Assembly: GCA_004020875.1 (NCBI GenBank)
Contig: SAPZ01000018.1
Coordinates: forward strand, 1 to 64,000
Origin: Mesorhizobium sp.
GTDB taxonomy: Bacteria; Pseudomonadota; Alphaproteobacteria; Rhizobiales; Rhizobiaceae
Direction: 5' to 3'
DNA: 64,000 nt
The notes under the pieces were generated by a model. It searched no databases and was not told where the DNA came from. It worked only from the letters and a program-made list of their open reading frames with translations. The position numbers were made by a program, and so were the translations under genes. Positions 34,915-43,316 of this stretch are shown one piece after another (position 1 is the first letter of the stretch; every line of letters begins with the position of its first letter).

Positions 34915-35813
34915 GCGTTGCCGAAGTCGGATGCTTCGCTGCGCAGCCAATCGGTGAACCGTCCAATGGTGCGCTTGGTCCTGCGCGTGGGAACGAAGGC
35001 GACGCGGTAGCTGAAACCGTCCAGGTCGGGACCATCGATCCGCGCGAGCCTACCGTTTTCGATGCCTTCGGCGACCATCACGCTGGAGCACAGAAGTGGC
35101 CCGAAGCCGCGTTCCATGGCGTGCAGGGCAAGACTTTCGTCGTTGATCCAGGACAGCCGGCAGTCCTCCGCGCCAGCCTTGCCAGCGGTGCGCAGCCATT
35201 TCGCCCAGGTAGGACAGTCAATCGACCTGTTGTGCCATCGATATGACAGCAAGGGACGCGTCATGTAGTCCTCGATCCTGGTCGAGGCGCGAGCTCCCGC
35301 CGGGATGGCGACCGTGGCGTGGTAGACGTCGGCGAGAAGCGGCAGCGAGGAAAGCTCGTCGCCTCCCGGCATGCCGTATCGGATCGCCACGTCTGTATTG
35401 GCCGTACGCAGGTCGACCAGCGCATCCGATCCCTCGACATTAACGCTCAGCCCCGGAAACGATCTTGTGAAGCGGGACAGCCTGGGCATCAGCCAGCGCT
35501 CGGCGAAGGCGCGCGTCGTGGTCACGGTGAGCGTGTCCCCCTGGCTCCTGTCTTCGAGTTCCTCGAAGGCTTCCGCAAATCGGTCGAAGCCCTCGCGCAA
35601 TGCCGGGAACAGCCTCTCGCCAAGCACGGTCAGGGTGACGGCCCTCGGGGTGCGATCGAACAGCCTCTGCCCGATCTGCTCCTCGAGATGGCGGATCTGG
35701 TGCGAGATCGCGGTCACCGTCACGCAAAGTTCCGACGCCGCAACCGTGAAGCTGCGGTTGCGTGCGGCAGCCTCGAATGCACGGATGGCGTTCAAAGGCG
35801 GAATCTTGCGCAT
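34893..35813 (-). CDS. LysR-family transcriptional regulator (GcvA-like)
   Basis: A 306-residue LysR protein starting MRKIPPLNAIRAFEAAARNR. The helix-turn-helix (SFTVAASELCVTVTAISHQIRHLEEQ) lies at about residues 18-45, and the effector domain carries the GcvA-like AERWLMPRLSRFTRSFPGL. An AGGAG ribosome site precedes the ATG. It follows the GntR-type gene by 13 bp and may be co-transcribed with it. Likely targets are the convergent catabolic genes or the divergent solute-binding gene; no target is proven. Confidence 0.9.
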   Translation of the reverse strand: MRKIPPLNAIRAFEAAARNRSFTVAASELCVTVTAISHQIRHLEEQIGQRLFDRTPRAVTLTVLGERLFPALREGFDRFAEAFEELEDRSQGDTLTVTTTRAFAERWLMPRLSRFTRSFPGLSVNVEGSDALVDLRTANTDVAIRYGMPGGDELSSLPLLADVYHATVAIPAGARASTRIEDYMTRPLLSYRWHNRSIDCPTWAKWLRTAGKAGAEDCRLSWINDESLALHAMERGFGPLLCSSVMVAEGIENGRLARIDGPDLDGFSYRVAFVPTRRTKRTIGRFTDWLRSEASDFGNAYSGLAA

Positions 35814-35826
35814 GCCTATCTCCTGT

Positions 35827-36840
35827 TCAGACAATTCGTTGCAGATACGGCGCCACCGCGGGCTCCGGCAGGACCGATAGAACCTTGAGCCGGTCCAGGG
35901 TACGGCGGCTTTCGTTGTGCAGATGCGCCGCATGAAAAGCCGCCGCGTCGTCGAATGCGCCCGCCAGCAACCTGTCGATGATTTCCACGTGCTCGGCGAA
36001 GGTTGCGTCGTCCCGGTAGATCCCTATGAACTGTGCGAACAGGGCATCCACTATCATCGGCAGGCGACATCCATGCAGTATCTGGCCTATGCGTTTGTTG
36101 TCGAAGTGCCGCAGGCATGAAATGTGGAGATCCCGCTCGATGCCTTCGATGACAGCCCTGGCGATCTTTCCCTCCATCGCCATGGCGTCCATAACCGTCT
36201 CGCGCATCTCGGCCAGTTCTTCTTGCCGAAGATGCGGCGCTGACTGTTTTAGCGCGTGCGGCTCAAGCAGCATGCGCACTTCGCGATCTTGCCCGATAGC
36301 CTGTGCCGTGACCGGCCCCACCAGCCAAGACGAGTGAAGGTTTTTCTCGACCAGACCAGATTCGCGCAGGCGCCACAGCACTTCGCGCGCAACCGGGCGA
36401 CTGACGCCAAAACTGTCGGCAAGCCGCTGCTCGTCAACCCGGTAATGACCGAAGGCGATGGCGACCATGATGGCAGCCTCGACGTTGGCGATAATCTGGT
36501 CCGCGGCGAGCTTGCCGTCCGGCCTGACTGCTTCATCGAGCATGAAATCCTGCCCCGACAGACGCCGCTTTGTCAGCGGCGACCCGTCAGGCCGACCCGC
36601 AACGGCAAATCCGCGCCCGTCGAAACGCTCGATGAGACCCTCATCGGAAAGGGTGGCCATTGCCTTGCGTACGGTGGCCCGGCTCGTTTCGAAGACGAAC
36701 GAAATCGGGCCTTCCAGCAGGATCAGCCCGGGTTCGAGCGCGCCGTTTCTGATCGCGGATGCGATCTGTAGGGCGCAGCGCCGATACAGCGCGACGCCCG
36801 CGTTTTTCTGCTTTGAACTTTCTGAACCCGAGGTCGGCAT
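35827..36840 (-). CDS. GntR-family regulator with two winged helices and an FCD domain
   Basis: A 337-residue regulator. Winged helix 1 spans about residues 15-85 (YRRCALQIASAIRNGALEPG, then TSRATVRKAMATLSDEGLIE). Winged helix 2 spans about 110-180 (YRVDEQRLADSFGVSRPVAREVLWRLRESGLVE). A C-terminal FCD effector domain follows, with metal-site-like Asp/His residues (ERDLHISCLRHFDN, HVEIIDRLL, HAAHLHNE). Standard FadR-type proteins have one winged helix, so a tandem pair is unusual. It is divergent from the PotD-like gene, and TTGT-AA-ACAA (36913-36922) between them could be its operator. Confidence 0.85.
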   Translation of the reverse strand: MPTSGSESSKQKNAGVALYRRCALQIASAIRNGALEPGLILLEGPISFVFETSRATVRKAMATLSDEGLIERFDGRGFAVAGRPDGSPLTKRRLSGQDFMLDEAVRPDGKLAADQIIANVEAAIMVAIAFGHYRVDEQRLADSFGVSRPVAREVLWRLRESGLVEKNLHSSWLVGPVTAQAIGQDREVRMLLEPHALKQSAPHLRQEELAEMRETVMDAMAMEGKIARAVIEGIERDLHISCLRHFDNKRIGQILHGCRLPMIVDALFAQFIGIYRDDATFAEHVEIIDRLLAGAFDDAAAFHAAHLHNESRRTLDRLKVLSVLPEPAVAPYLQRIV

Positions 36841-36912
36841 CGAACCTGTCGCAACGGGAGCGATCAGCCCGCTCTGTTTCCGCTGAGTCTACGTTCCCAT
36901 AAAAAATGATGC

Positions 36913-36922
36913 TTGTAAACAA
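36913..36922. promoter_or_regulatory. GntR-type operator candidate (TTGTAAACAA)
   Basis: A short palindromic site of the TTGT-N2-ACAA form typical of GntR/FadR relatives. It lies between the divergent GntR-type gene and the PotD-like gene. It is the only such site in the gap; assignment is by position and form. Confidence 0.35.
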
Positions 36923-36969
36923 TAGTCGTATTTTGCAGTATGGAGGAACGCTCCCGAGGAAGTCCGATC

Positions 36970-38187
36970 ATGCCCCCCACCCACGAACCACTTCCCCGTC
37001 CCGCTGTCCTCGCCAGGCCACGTATCCTGCGCGTGCTTGGGACCGCATCTACGGTACTGGAGCCCATTCTTCGACAGGCGAAGGCCGATCTGGGCTTCAC
37101 GGTCGAGGGCAAGGTGCTTGATGGCAACATCGCCCACCAGGTCGGCGTCGTCGCGCCCGAGAGCTTCGACGTCTACGATCAGTGGTTCCACAATCTCGAA
37201 TTCGTCTGGACAGCTCATTCCATCCGCCCGATCGAGCTCAGCCGGATCAAGAGGTGGAGCGAAGTCGGTGAGCTTGCTCTCACCGGCAAGGCGGACGTAG
37301 CCCTGCCGCAGGTCCCAGGCGGCGGACCGAACAGGCTGCTTTACGTGCAGGACGACGGGCGGCTCTCAGAAACGCGAACCGACCGGATCAGCATGCTGCC
37401 CCTGAGCCATTGTGCCGACAGCTTCGGCTATCGTCGCGAACTGCTGCCGGATGGCGCTGATATAGGCGCGGAGAGCTGGTCATGGCTGCTCGATCCGGCC
37501 TGGAAGCGCGCGACATTGCAGAGCAATGCCTCCATCGGCGCCATCGATGCCATACTCGCCGTCCAGGCCGCCGGCCTGGTCCAGTTCCGTGACCCTGGCA
37601 ATCTCTCTATCGCGGAAATCGACAGCCTGATGAGCATTCTCATATCGTTGCGCCGACGCGGTCATTTTCCCCATTTCTGGGAGACGCAGGCACAATCAGC
37701 GGAGCTGTTCGCAAGAGGCCGCGCCCGCATCGGCAGCATCTGGTCCTCGGCGCTGGTGTTGCCGGCACTGCGCGGCGTCGACATCAGGACGGCGGTGCCT
37801 AGGGAGGGATATCGCGGCTGGTTTGGCGGCATGTCGATATCGCGGCATGCCGCCGGGCCAGCGCTCGACATGGCGTATGAATACCTGAACTGGTGGCTGG
37901 ACGGCTGGCCAGGCGCGGTCGTCGCCCGCCATGGCTATTACTTCTCGGCACCTGAATTGGTTCGCAGGCACCTGACGGCAGCCGAATGGGACTACTGGTA
38001 TGGCGGCCTGCCTGCCGTGGACGATCTTGCGGGTCCTCTCGGTGACCCCGTCGTTGGCCGGGGTCACATCAGGGAGGGCGGCGCCTACCAGGAGCGCGTA
38101 TCAAGGATAGCGATCTGGAATGCGGTAATGGACGAGCACAATTACCTGGTCAGGCGCTGGCATGATTTCCTAAACTTTCGCCACTGA
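36970..38187 (+). CDS. PotD-like solute-binding protein without a signal peptide
   Basis: About 405 residues with the fold pattern of spermidine/putrescine-type binding proteins: RILRVLGTASTVLEPI opening strand, ESFDVYDQWF, a MLPLSHCADSFGYRREL strand, ESWSWLLDPAWKRATLQSNA, and a C-terminal YEYLNWWLDGWPGAVVARHGYY. The N-terminus (MPPTHEPLPRPAVLARPRIL) has no hydrophobic signal and no upstream in-frame region that could supply one. No permease or ATPase is adjacent. The ATG at 36970 has GAGGAAG 7 nt upstream. It may be a cytoplasmic ligand sensor or the product of a gene that lost its leader. Confidence 0.72.
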   Translation: MPPTHEPLPRPAVLARPRILRVLGTASTVLEPILRQAKADLGFTVEGKVLDGNIAHQVGVVAPESFDVYDQWFHNLEFVWTAHSIRPIELSRIKRWSEVGELALTGKADVALPQVPGGGPNRLLYVQDDGRLSETRTDRISMLPLSHCADSFGYRRELLPDGADIGAESWSWLLDPAWKRATLQSNASIGAIDAILAVQAAGLVQFRDPGNLSIAEIDSLMSILISLRRRGHFPHFWETQAQSAELFARGRARIGSIWSSALVLPALRGVDIRTAVPREGYRGWFGGMSISRHAAGPALDMAYEYLNWWLDGWPGAVVARHGYYFSAPELVRRHLTAAEWDYWYGGLPAVDDLAGPLGDPVVGRGHIREGGAYQERVSRIAIWNAVMDEHNYLVRRWHDFLNFRH

Positions 38188-38271
38188 CTTGGCAATGGAG
38201 AAGGTTGAATGGCCGCAGCCACGCGGGGATTGCCACCGCAACACGTTTGGGCGGCGGCTCGTTACATGGCT

Positions 38272-38934
38272 TCAGGCGGCCGCCATGAGGCCGGAAGCGA
38301 TCGAATTGGCCAGCGCCCTTGCCTTCGCTTCGGCCTGTTCGACGGATTTTGCGCGCCGCTCGCCGCCAAACTCCTCAAACTCCGCCGATATGGTGTGGAT
38401 GACGGAAGCGCCGAGATAGTGCGCACATGCAGCAATGCCGGGATCGAGTGCATTCATGTGCTGACGGATGCCGTCCTGGAATCCGAATTCGCCGCGCGAA
38501 GACACGACCACCAATGTCTTGCCGCGCAGAATTGGCTCGATCGGGAAGTCACCGCGCGCGAGATCAAAAGAGAACGTGCGTCCGATCCGCGCGATCTGGT
38601 CGAACCAGGCCTTGAGGGCAGCTGGCATGTTGTAGTTGTACATCGGCGCCCCAAGCACAATCACATCGGCTTTCTCGACTTCGTCGATAAGTTCGTCGGA
38701 GCAGGCGAGCGTCGCATGCATGGCGTCGGTTCGCGCCTCGGGCCTGGTGAACGCGGCCGCGATCCAGTCCTGGGTCATGAACGGTGGCGGATTGGTGCCG
38801 ACGTCGCGGTAAATCACGTCATCCTGAACGCGTTCGCCGAGCCATGTATCCACAAATAGTCTGCCAAGCCGGCGGGAGTGCGAACGTGCAACGCGGGCGC
38901 TTGAGTCAATGTGCAGTATCGTACGCTTTTCCAT
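38272..38934 (-). CDS. azoR: FMN-dependent NADH-azoreductase
   Basis: A 220-residue flavodoxin-fold quinone/azo reductase. The FMN-phosphate loop is HIDSSARVARSHSRRL near residue 8. APMYNYNMPAALKAWFDQIARIGRTF and VVSSRGEFG are characteristic of AzoR/AcpD. It reduces quinones or azo bonds by two electrons using NADH. It stands alone, with an AGGTGG ribosome site. Two GCTCAAGCGC direct repeats lie 47-75 bp upstream and may bind its regulator. Confidence 0.92.
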   Translation of the reverse strand: MEKRTILHIDSSARVARSHSRRLGRLFVDTWLGERVQDDVIYRDVGTNPPPFMTQDWIAAAFTRPEARTDAMHATLACSDELIDEVEKADVIVLGAPMYNYNMPAALKAWFDQIARIGRTFSFDLARGDFPIEPILRGKTLVVVSSRGEFGFQDGIRQHMNALDPGIAACAHYLGASVIHTISAEFEEFGGERRAKSVEQAEAKARALANSIASGLMAAA

Positions 38935-38980
38935 CGGCCACCTCTGTAAGCTGAAGATGGCCGGGGTTACCGTGGCGTCC

Positions 38981-39011
38981 GCTCAAGCGCAAAATCGAAG
39001 TGCTCAAGCGC
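38981..39011. promoter_or_regulatory. direct repeats upstream of azoR
   Basis: GCTCAAGCGC occurs at 38981-38990 and again at 39002-39011, one repeat every 21 bp, about two DNA turns. Such phased repeats upstream of a stress-type reductase suggest a regulator binding one face of the helix. Confidence 0.4.
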
Positions 39012-39731
39012 CTATGAATTGTCCTCAACAGTGTCGAGAACGACAGGTTCTCATCGCATGGCGTGGCAGACGCTTCCATCCCTGCCATCGGCAAAGCGCG
39101 CGGTCCCCGTTGGCCACACCGACTGCTTTTGGGAGGTGGTGTCGCTGACTCAAAGACTAACATGAGGCGCATTGCTGCCGTTCAGCAGGAAGAGCTGTTG
39201 GGGTTTCGGGCTGGTGTTCACGACCAGAGAGGCACTTGCGCCAAAAAGTGAATGCCTTGTCAAATTCCTTCTAAAACCGAATCTGATGTCCCAAGTTGCT
39301 CCATAAGCGCACGCAATTCGGGCTGAGGCGCGACCCAGAAATTTCGAAAAGCTTCCAGGAATCCCAAACAAACTGGACGCCCGTTGGCGGCAAGCGCGTG
39401 CTTGTGAGAAAGTCTTGGACCCGTTCCGTTCTATAAGCGTTTTCCGGGGCTTTTGTAACGATAGCCAAGAATATTGCGGCACCGCAGCGCCGCACCGGTG
39501 CTGTGAATTCAGCGTTCGCAATGGATGGCTTTGCCTGCGACCGAGTATTGCCAATGATATCTTGGCGGTAACGGCTTCCAGGAAGAACAAGGACTTACCT
39601 TTAAAGGCGCGTTAAAGCAGGGTTTATGCAGCCTTTTGAAAACCCTTGGGATTTTCTCTATTCAGCTTCTCGCCGGCATCGTTGCGGGTCAGGTCGGCCG
39701 CCGGAAGACGCCATCGCGAGTTGATGGCTGC
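39012..39731. other. gene-free stretch, nothing recognised
   Basis: About 720 bp between the azoR upstream region and the acyltransferase relic. The longest open frame (39150-39590, minus strand) has a biased, Arg/Ser-rich composition, no ribosome site and no recognisable family. I regard it as non-coding. No RNA gene or strong terminator was seen. Confidence 0.35.
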
Positions 39732-41716
39732 TCAAAGTCCCGCCGACTTGGCCAGATAGGGGGCCAGCGCCAGAGCGTAGCTGGCGGTAAGATGATGGTT
39801 GTCGCGCAGCACGACAATGTTGCCGACCACCGCCGGGCAGCTGTCCTTGCTGCACAGCGCATCGTTCATGTCGACCACGGTCATCCCCGTCACGGACCGG
39901 GCCGCGAGCGCGAAGATGTCTTCCCGTTCGACCTTGCCGCGCGGATTGACGCATTTGCCGGGATCGATCCCCAGGCAGGAGCGTGGATCGAACAGGCTGA
40001 AAGGTGTGTTGCGAATAGCGATGACATGCACGCCCCGCCCAGTGAGCTCGCTCCAGACGCTGCGCAATCCCTCGATCATCGTGTCCTGCGCGACGCTGGT
40101 GTAGTTGCTCTGGCTGGTGAACACGAAATCGGGCTTCAGTTTCGTGATCTCGGCGATTACCTTCTCCCGCCACAGCGCGCATTGCTCATACGGCTTGCCG
40201 TCGTCGAGGATCGTGACCCGGGTCACCGGGCATGCCGCCTTGGTGAAGCTGATGAGCTTCCACTTCCTGTCTTTAGCGATTTTATCGACCGCGGGTATCC
40301 ATTGCGCCGCGTGGGAATCGCCCATGACGACAATGGTCCTCGTCCCCGCCGGGTCGCCGAGCTGGCAACCGGTCGCTTCGATGCTCTGCTGCTGCTGATG
40401 ACATTTCAACTTGTAAATGACCGGCACGTCGCTGCCGATCTTGCTCAAGGGGGGCAGCGGCCCGACACCCTCGGGGACGGCAGCGTTCGACAGCAAGGCC
40501 GCAGGTCCCGGATAATCCGCCGTTCCGATCAGGCTGGTGTCGATGGGTTGTCGGTCGATCGCGTAGAGCAGCCCGCCGGCCACCGCCACGCACAATCCCA
40601 CCGCTACCGTGCCGTCAATCAGGGGCCGCCATTGCGGCGATGAGCGCGAATGGCGATAGGGCTGTTCGACGAAGCGATAGGAGAGACCGGAAACGGCCAA
40701 TATCGCGATGATGAGCAGGACGCCATCGACCAGGCCGATCGCGCCGCTCTGCGCCACATAGAATATGATCAGCGGCCAGTGCCACAGATAGATCGAATAG
40801 GAACGATCGCCGATATAGCGCAGCGCGGCGATATCCAGGCCGCGGAAGCCGCCGATGCGCACGCTACCGGCCGCAATGACCAGAGCTGCGCCGAGCGTCG
40901 GCAGCAGCGCCTTGAAGCCCGGAAAATCGGTCGCCCTTGAAAACAGCAAGGCCGAAGCAAGCGCCGCCACCATGCCGGCGATGACCATCGCATTCCGCAC
41001 GCCACCACTTAGCTGCAATCGGTCGAGGATCAGCGCCAGCAGCCCGCCCAAGGCCAGTTCCCAAATCCGTGTGTGGGTGACGAAATAGGCCCATGCCGGA
41101 TCGGATCGGGTGAGAGCGACGGACGCAGCGAGCGAGCCCGCCAGGACCACGGCGAGCACGAAGGTGAGCACTTGCACCGGTGAGTACCCGCGACGCCTGG
41201 CCCACCACAGCGCCCCTATCATCAGCAACGGCCAGACGATGTAGAACTGCTCCTCGATCGACAGCGACCAGAAATGTTGCACGGGGCTCGGCGCGTCCTC
41301 GGCGCCGAGATAATCCACGGCCTGCCCGGCAAGCCGCCAGTTCTGCACGAGAGCGCGCTCGCGATCACCTGCCTGGCGGTCTCTTCCCACCAGGCGTCCG
41401 ACACAAACAGCAGCGTTCCCGCGAGCGTGACCAAAAATGTGACGATCGCCGCCGGCAACAGCCGCCTCACCCGGCGCGTGTAAAAGCCGACAAGCGAGAT
41501 GCCGCCCTCGCTGAGCGCCATGCGGGTGACAAGGCCGGTGATGAGGAAGCCGGAGATGACGAAGAAGATGTCGACGCCGACATAGCCGCCGGGAAGCGCC
41601 GCCGGCCAGATGTGGAAAATCATCACGAAGGCTACGGCAAGCCCGCGCAGTCCCTGTATCTCCGGCCGAAATACCCCCGGCGCAATGTCGTCTCGCAAAG
41701 CCAGACTATCCCTCAC
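39732..41716 (-). pseudogene. acyltransferase-3/SGNH O-acyltransferase, frameshifted
   Basis: A membrane O-acyltransferase of the OafA/YrhL type. The N-terminal acyltransferase-3 domain (RPEIQGLRGLAVAFVMIFHI, GGYVGVDIFFVISGFLITG, FYTRRVRRLLPA) is followed by about ten membrane segments and a C-terminal SGNH domain (VVMGDSHAAQW and a closing NHHLTASYA). The reading breaks at about 41349: the first part runs to residue 142 or so, and the rest (VQNWRLAGQAVDYL, HFWSLSIEEQFYIVWPLL) continues in another frame. Restoring one base turns the junction into the family's usual Ala-Leu-Tyr-Val-Gln-Asn-Trp. The gene is either recently broken or carries a sequencing error. Intact relatives acetylate polysaccharides. 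Confidence 0.8.
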
Positions 41717-41740
41717 GGCGCCGGCGGCTGGCCGCCGTGA

Positions 41741-41887
41741 TCAATTCTGCTGGATCGAAATGCCCTTGTCGTCGATCTTTAGCTCGACGCCTTTCGGCCT
41801 AGTCTGCTCGCGATAGACATAGATGCCGAGCGCGATGATCACGACCACGAGAGCGCCGATGATGACATAGAGCATGTTCTGCTTCAT
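41741..41887 (-). CDS. 48-residue single-pass membrane protein
   Basis: A small gene with a GGGGACG ribosome site. The protein begins MKQNMLYVIIGALVVVIIAL, one clear transmembrane helix, and ends with a short polar tail (VELKIDDKGISIQQN). It is followed by the acyltransferase relic and preceded by the GlsB-type gene. I recognise it only as a small rhizobial-type envelope protein with no known function; the clean hydrophobic helix and the start context support it as real. Confidence 0.6.
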   Translation of the reverse strand: MKQNMLYVIIGALVVVIIALGIYVYREQTRPKGVELKIDDKGISIQQN

Positions 41888-41914
41888 GGCGCGTCCCCGA
41901 TGTCTGTTTGAAGA

Positions 41915-42169
41915 TCAGGCCTGTTTCACCAGTTTGATCAGCACCAACAGGACCACCGCGCCGATCGTGGCGTCGATGATCGTCGCAAGGATCCCGCCGC
42001 CGACGGCAAAGCCCAGCCTTGGGAATATCCAGCCGGCGATCAGGGCGCCGACGATGCCGACGACGATGTTGCCGACCAGTCCGAAGCCGAAACCCTTGAC
42101 GATCAGGCCGGCGAGCCAGCCGGCGATCGCGCCGACGATGATGAAAACGAGCAGGCTTTCAATTCCCAT
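41915..42169 (-). CDS. GlsB/YeaQ/YmgE-family stress membrane protein
   Basis: An 84-residue integral membrane protein of the transglycosylase-associated/GlsB family: three hydrophobic helices with the Gly-rich pattern AIAGWLAGLIVKGFGFGLVGNIVVGIVGALIAG. Members are induced by general or acid stress; the molecular function is unknown. The ATG has GGAGGG 7 nt upstream; an upstream TTG would add two residues. Confidence 0.85.
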   Translation of the reverse strand: MGIESLLVFIIVGAIAGWLAGLIVKGFGFGLVGNIVVGIVGALIAGWIFPRLGFAVGGGILATIIDATIGAVVLLVLIKLVKQA

Positions 42170-42280
42170 TGCCAATCCCTCCGTGAGCGGAGGACCGACG
42201 AAGCCACACGCCCCGAATCGACCATCCGACTGTGACGGATGGAACCTATTGGAAAGCGGCCAGCCTCGCCAGCGCCAGCT

Positions 42281-42481
42281 TCATTCGTCGTCGTCACCCG
42301 ATGCCGGACGCCAGCTCGTCGGATCGACCCTCTTCTGCGTGTCGCTGTCGGTGTAGACCCACCAGCCGCCATCGCGGTACTGCCCGACGGATTCATTGAC
42401 GACGCCGTCGCCGTCCTTCCACAGGATGGTGACCTTCGACCCGTCCTTCGGCGCGCTTTCTATCGGTTTGCGCTCTGCCAT
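42281..42481 (-). CDS. small conserved-looking hypothetical protein
   Basis: A 66-residue acidic protein: MAERKPIESAPKDGSKVTIL, then a Trp-rich middle (GGWWVYTDSDTQ) and a DDDE end. The opening resembles small DUF551-like proteins in which PIESAPKDG precedes a beta-rich core, but this is a weak resemblance. It lies between RNase D and the GlsB-type gene on the same strand. Confidence 0.6.
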   Translation of the reverse strand: MAERKPIESAPKDGSKVTILWKDGDGVVNESVGQYRDGGWWVYTDSDTQKRVDPTSWRPASGDDDE

Positions 42482-42548
42482 TCACTCCCTCCACGAACCG
42501 GCCCGCTCCGTGAGCAGGCAAGAACGCCCGCTGACGCGCCGGGTTCCG

Positions 42549-43169
42549 TCAGCTATGCGCGAAGATGTCTTCCTCGGCCCAGCCCATCAGGTCGAGCTTG
42601 GCGCGGGTCTGCAGGAAGCGGAAGCAGGCATCCGCCTCCTTGGTGCGGTTTTCGCGCGTCAGGCGCGCCGCCAGCACCTCGCGCAGGCGGTGCAAATAGA
42701 GCACGTCGGAGGCGGCATAGTCGAGCTGTTCGGGCGAGAGCGTTTCCGCGCCCCAGTCCGAGGATTGCTGCGCCTTGGAGAGACCAATGCCGAGCAACTC
42801 GTTACAGAGATCCTTCAGCCCATGGCGGTCGGTGTAAGTGCGGACGAGCCGCGAGGCGATCTTGGTGCAGAACACCGGCTCCGCCATCACGCCGAAGGCA
42901 TTGTAAAGCACGGCGATGTCGAAGCGGCCGTAATGGAACAACTTTGTGATCGCGCCGTTCCTGAGCAGGCTGACGAGGTTCGGCGCCTCTTTTTGGCCAG
43001 GCGCGATCTGGATGACGTCGGCGCTACCGTCGCCGGGCGAGATCTGCACCACGCATAGCCGGTCGCGATGAGGGTTCAGGCCCAGCGTTTCCGTGTCGAT
43101 GGCCACCGCCTCGACATTGTAGCGGGTGAGGTCGGGCAGATCGTTCTTGTGGAAACGGATATCGGTCAT
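42549..43169 (-). CDS. rnd: ribonuclease D-like 3'-5' exonuclease
   Basis: A 206-residue DEDDy exonuclease. The motifs are VAIDTETLGL (Asp-Glu), LFHYGRFDIAVL (Asp) and LDYAASDVLYLHRL (Tyr and Asp). It is shorter than E. coli RNase D because it lacks the C-terminal HRDC domains, as is usual for the short alphaproteobacterial form. It trims RNA 3' ends such as tRNA precursors. The start has a GGAGAAGAG ribosome site; the frame upstream of it is not protein-like. Confidence 0.88.
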   Translation of the reverse strand: MTDIRFHKNDLPDLTRYNVEAVAIDTETLGLNPHRDRLCVVQISPGDGSADVIQIAPGQKEAPNLVSLLRNGAITKLFHYGRFDIAVLYNAFGVMAEPVFCTKIASRLVRTYTDRHGLKDLCNELLGIGLSKAQQSSDWGAETLSPEQLDYAASDVLYLHRLREVLAARLTRENRTKEADACFRFLQTRAKLDLMGWAEEDIFAHS

Positions 43170-43316
43170 TCTCTTCTCCGGATCGCACAGCGGCGCCGCA
43201 CATCCCTGGGATGCGCGCAGCACGCCGCGGCACTTCGCGCCAGCTAATTCGTCCTCGCCGCGATCCGGCGAAAAATCAACAGAAAGTTGAATCTCACCTC
43301 TTTCGTGACTTTCGCC

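Noticed and set aside
39150..39590. Open frame of 146 codons on the minus strand
   Set aside because: No ribosome site, unusual Arg/Ser-rich composition and no recognisable fold.
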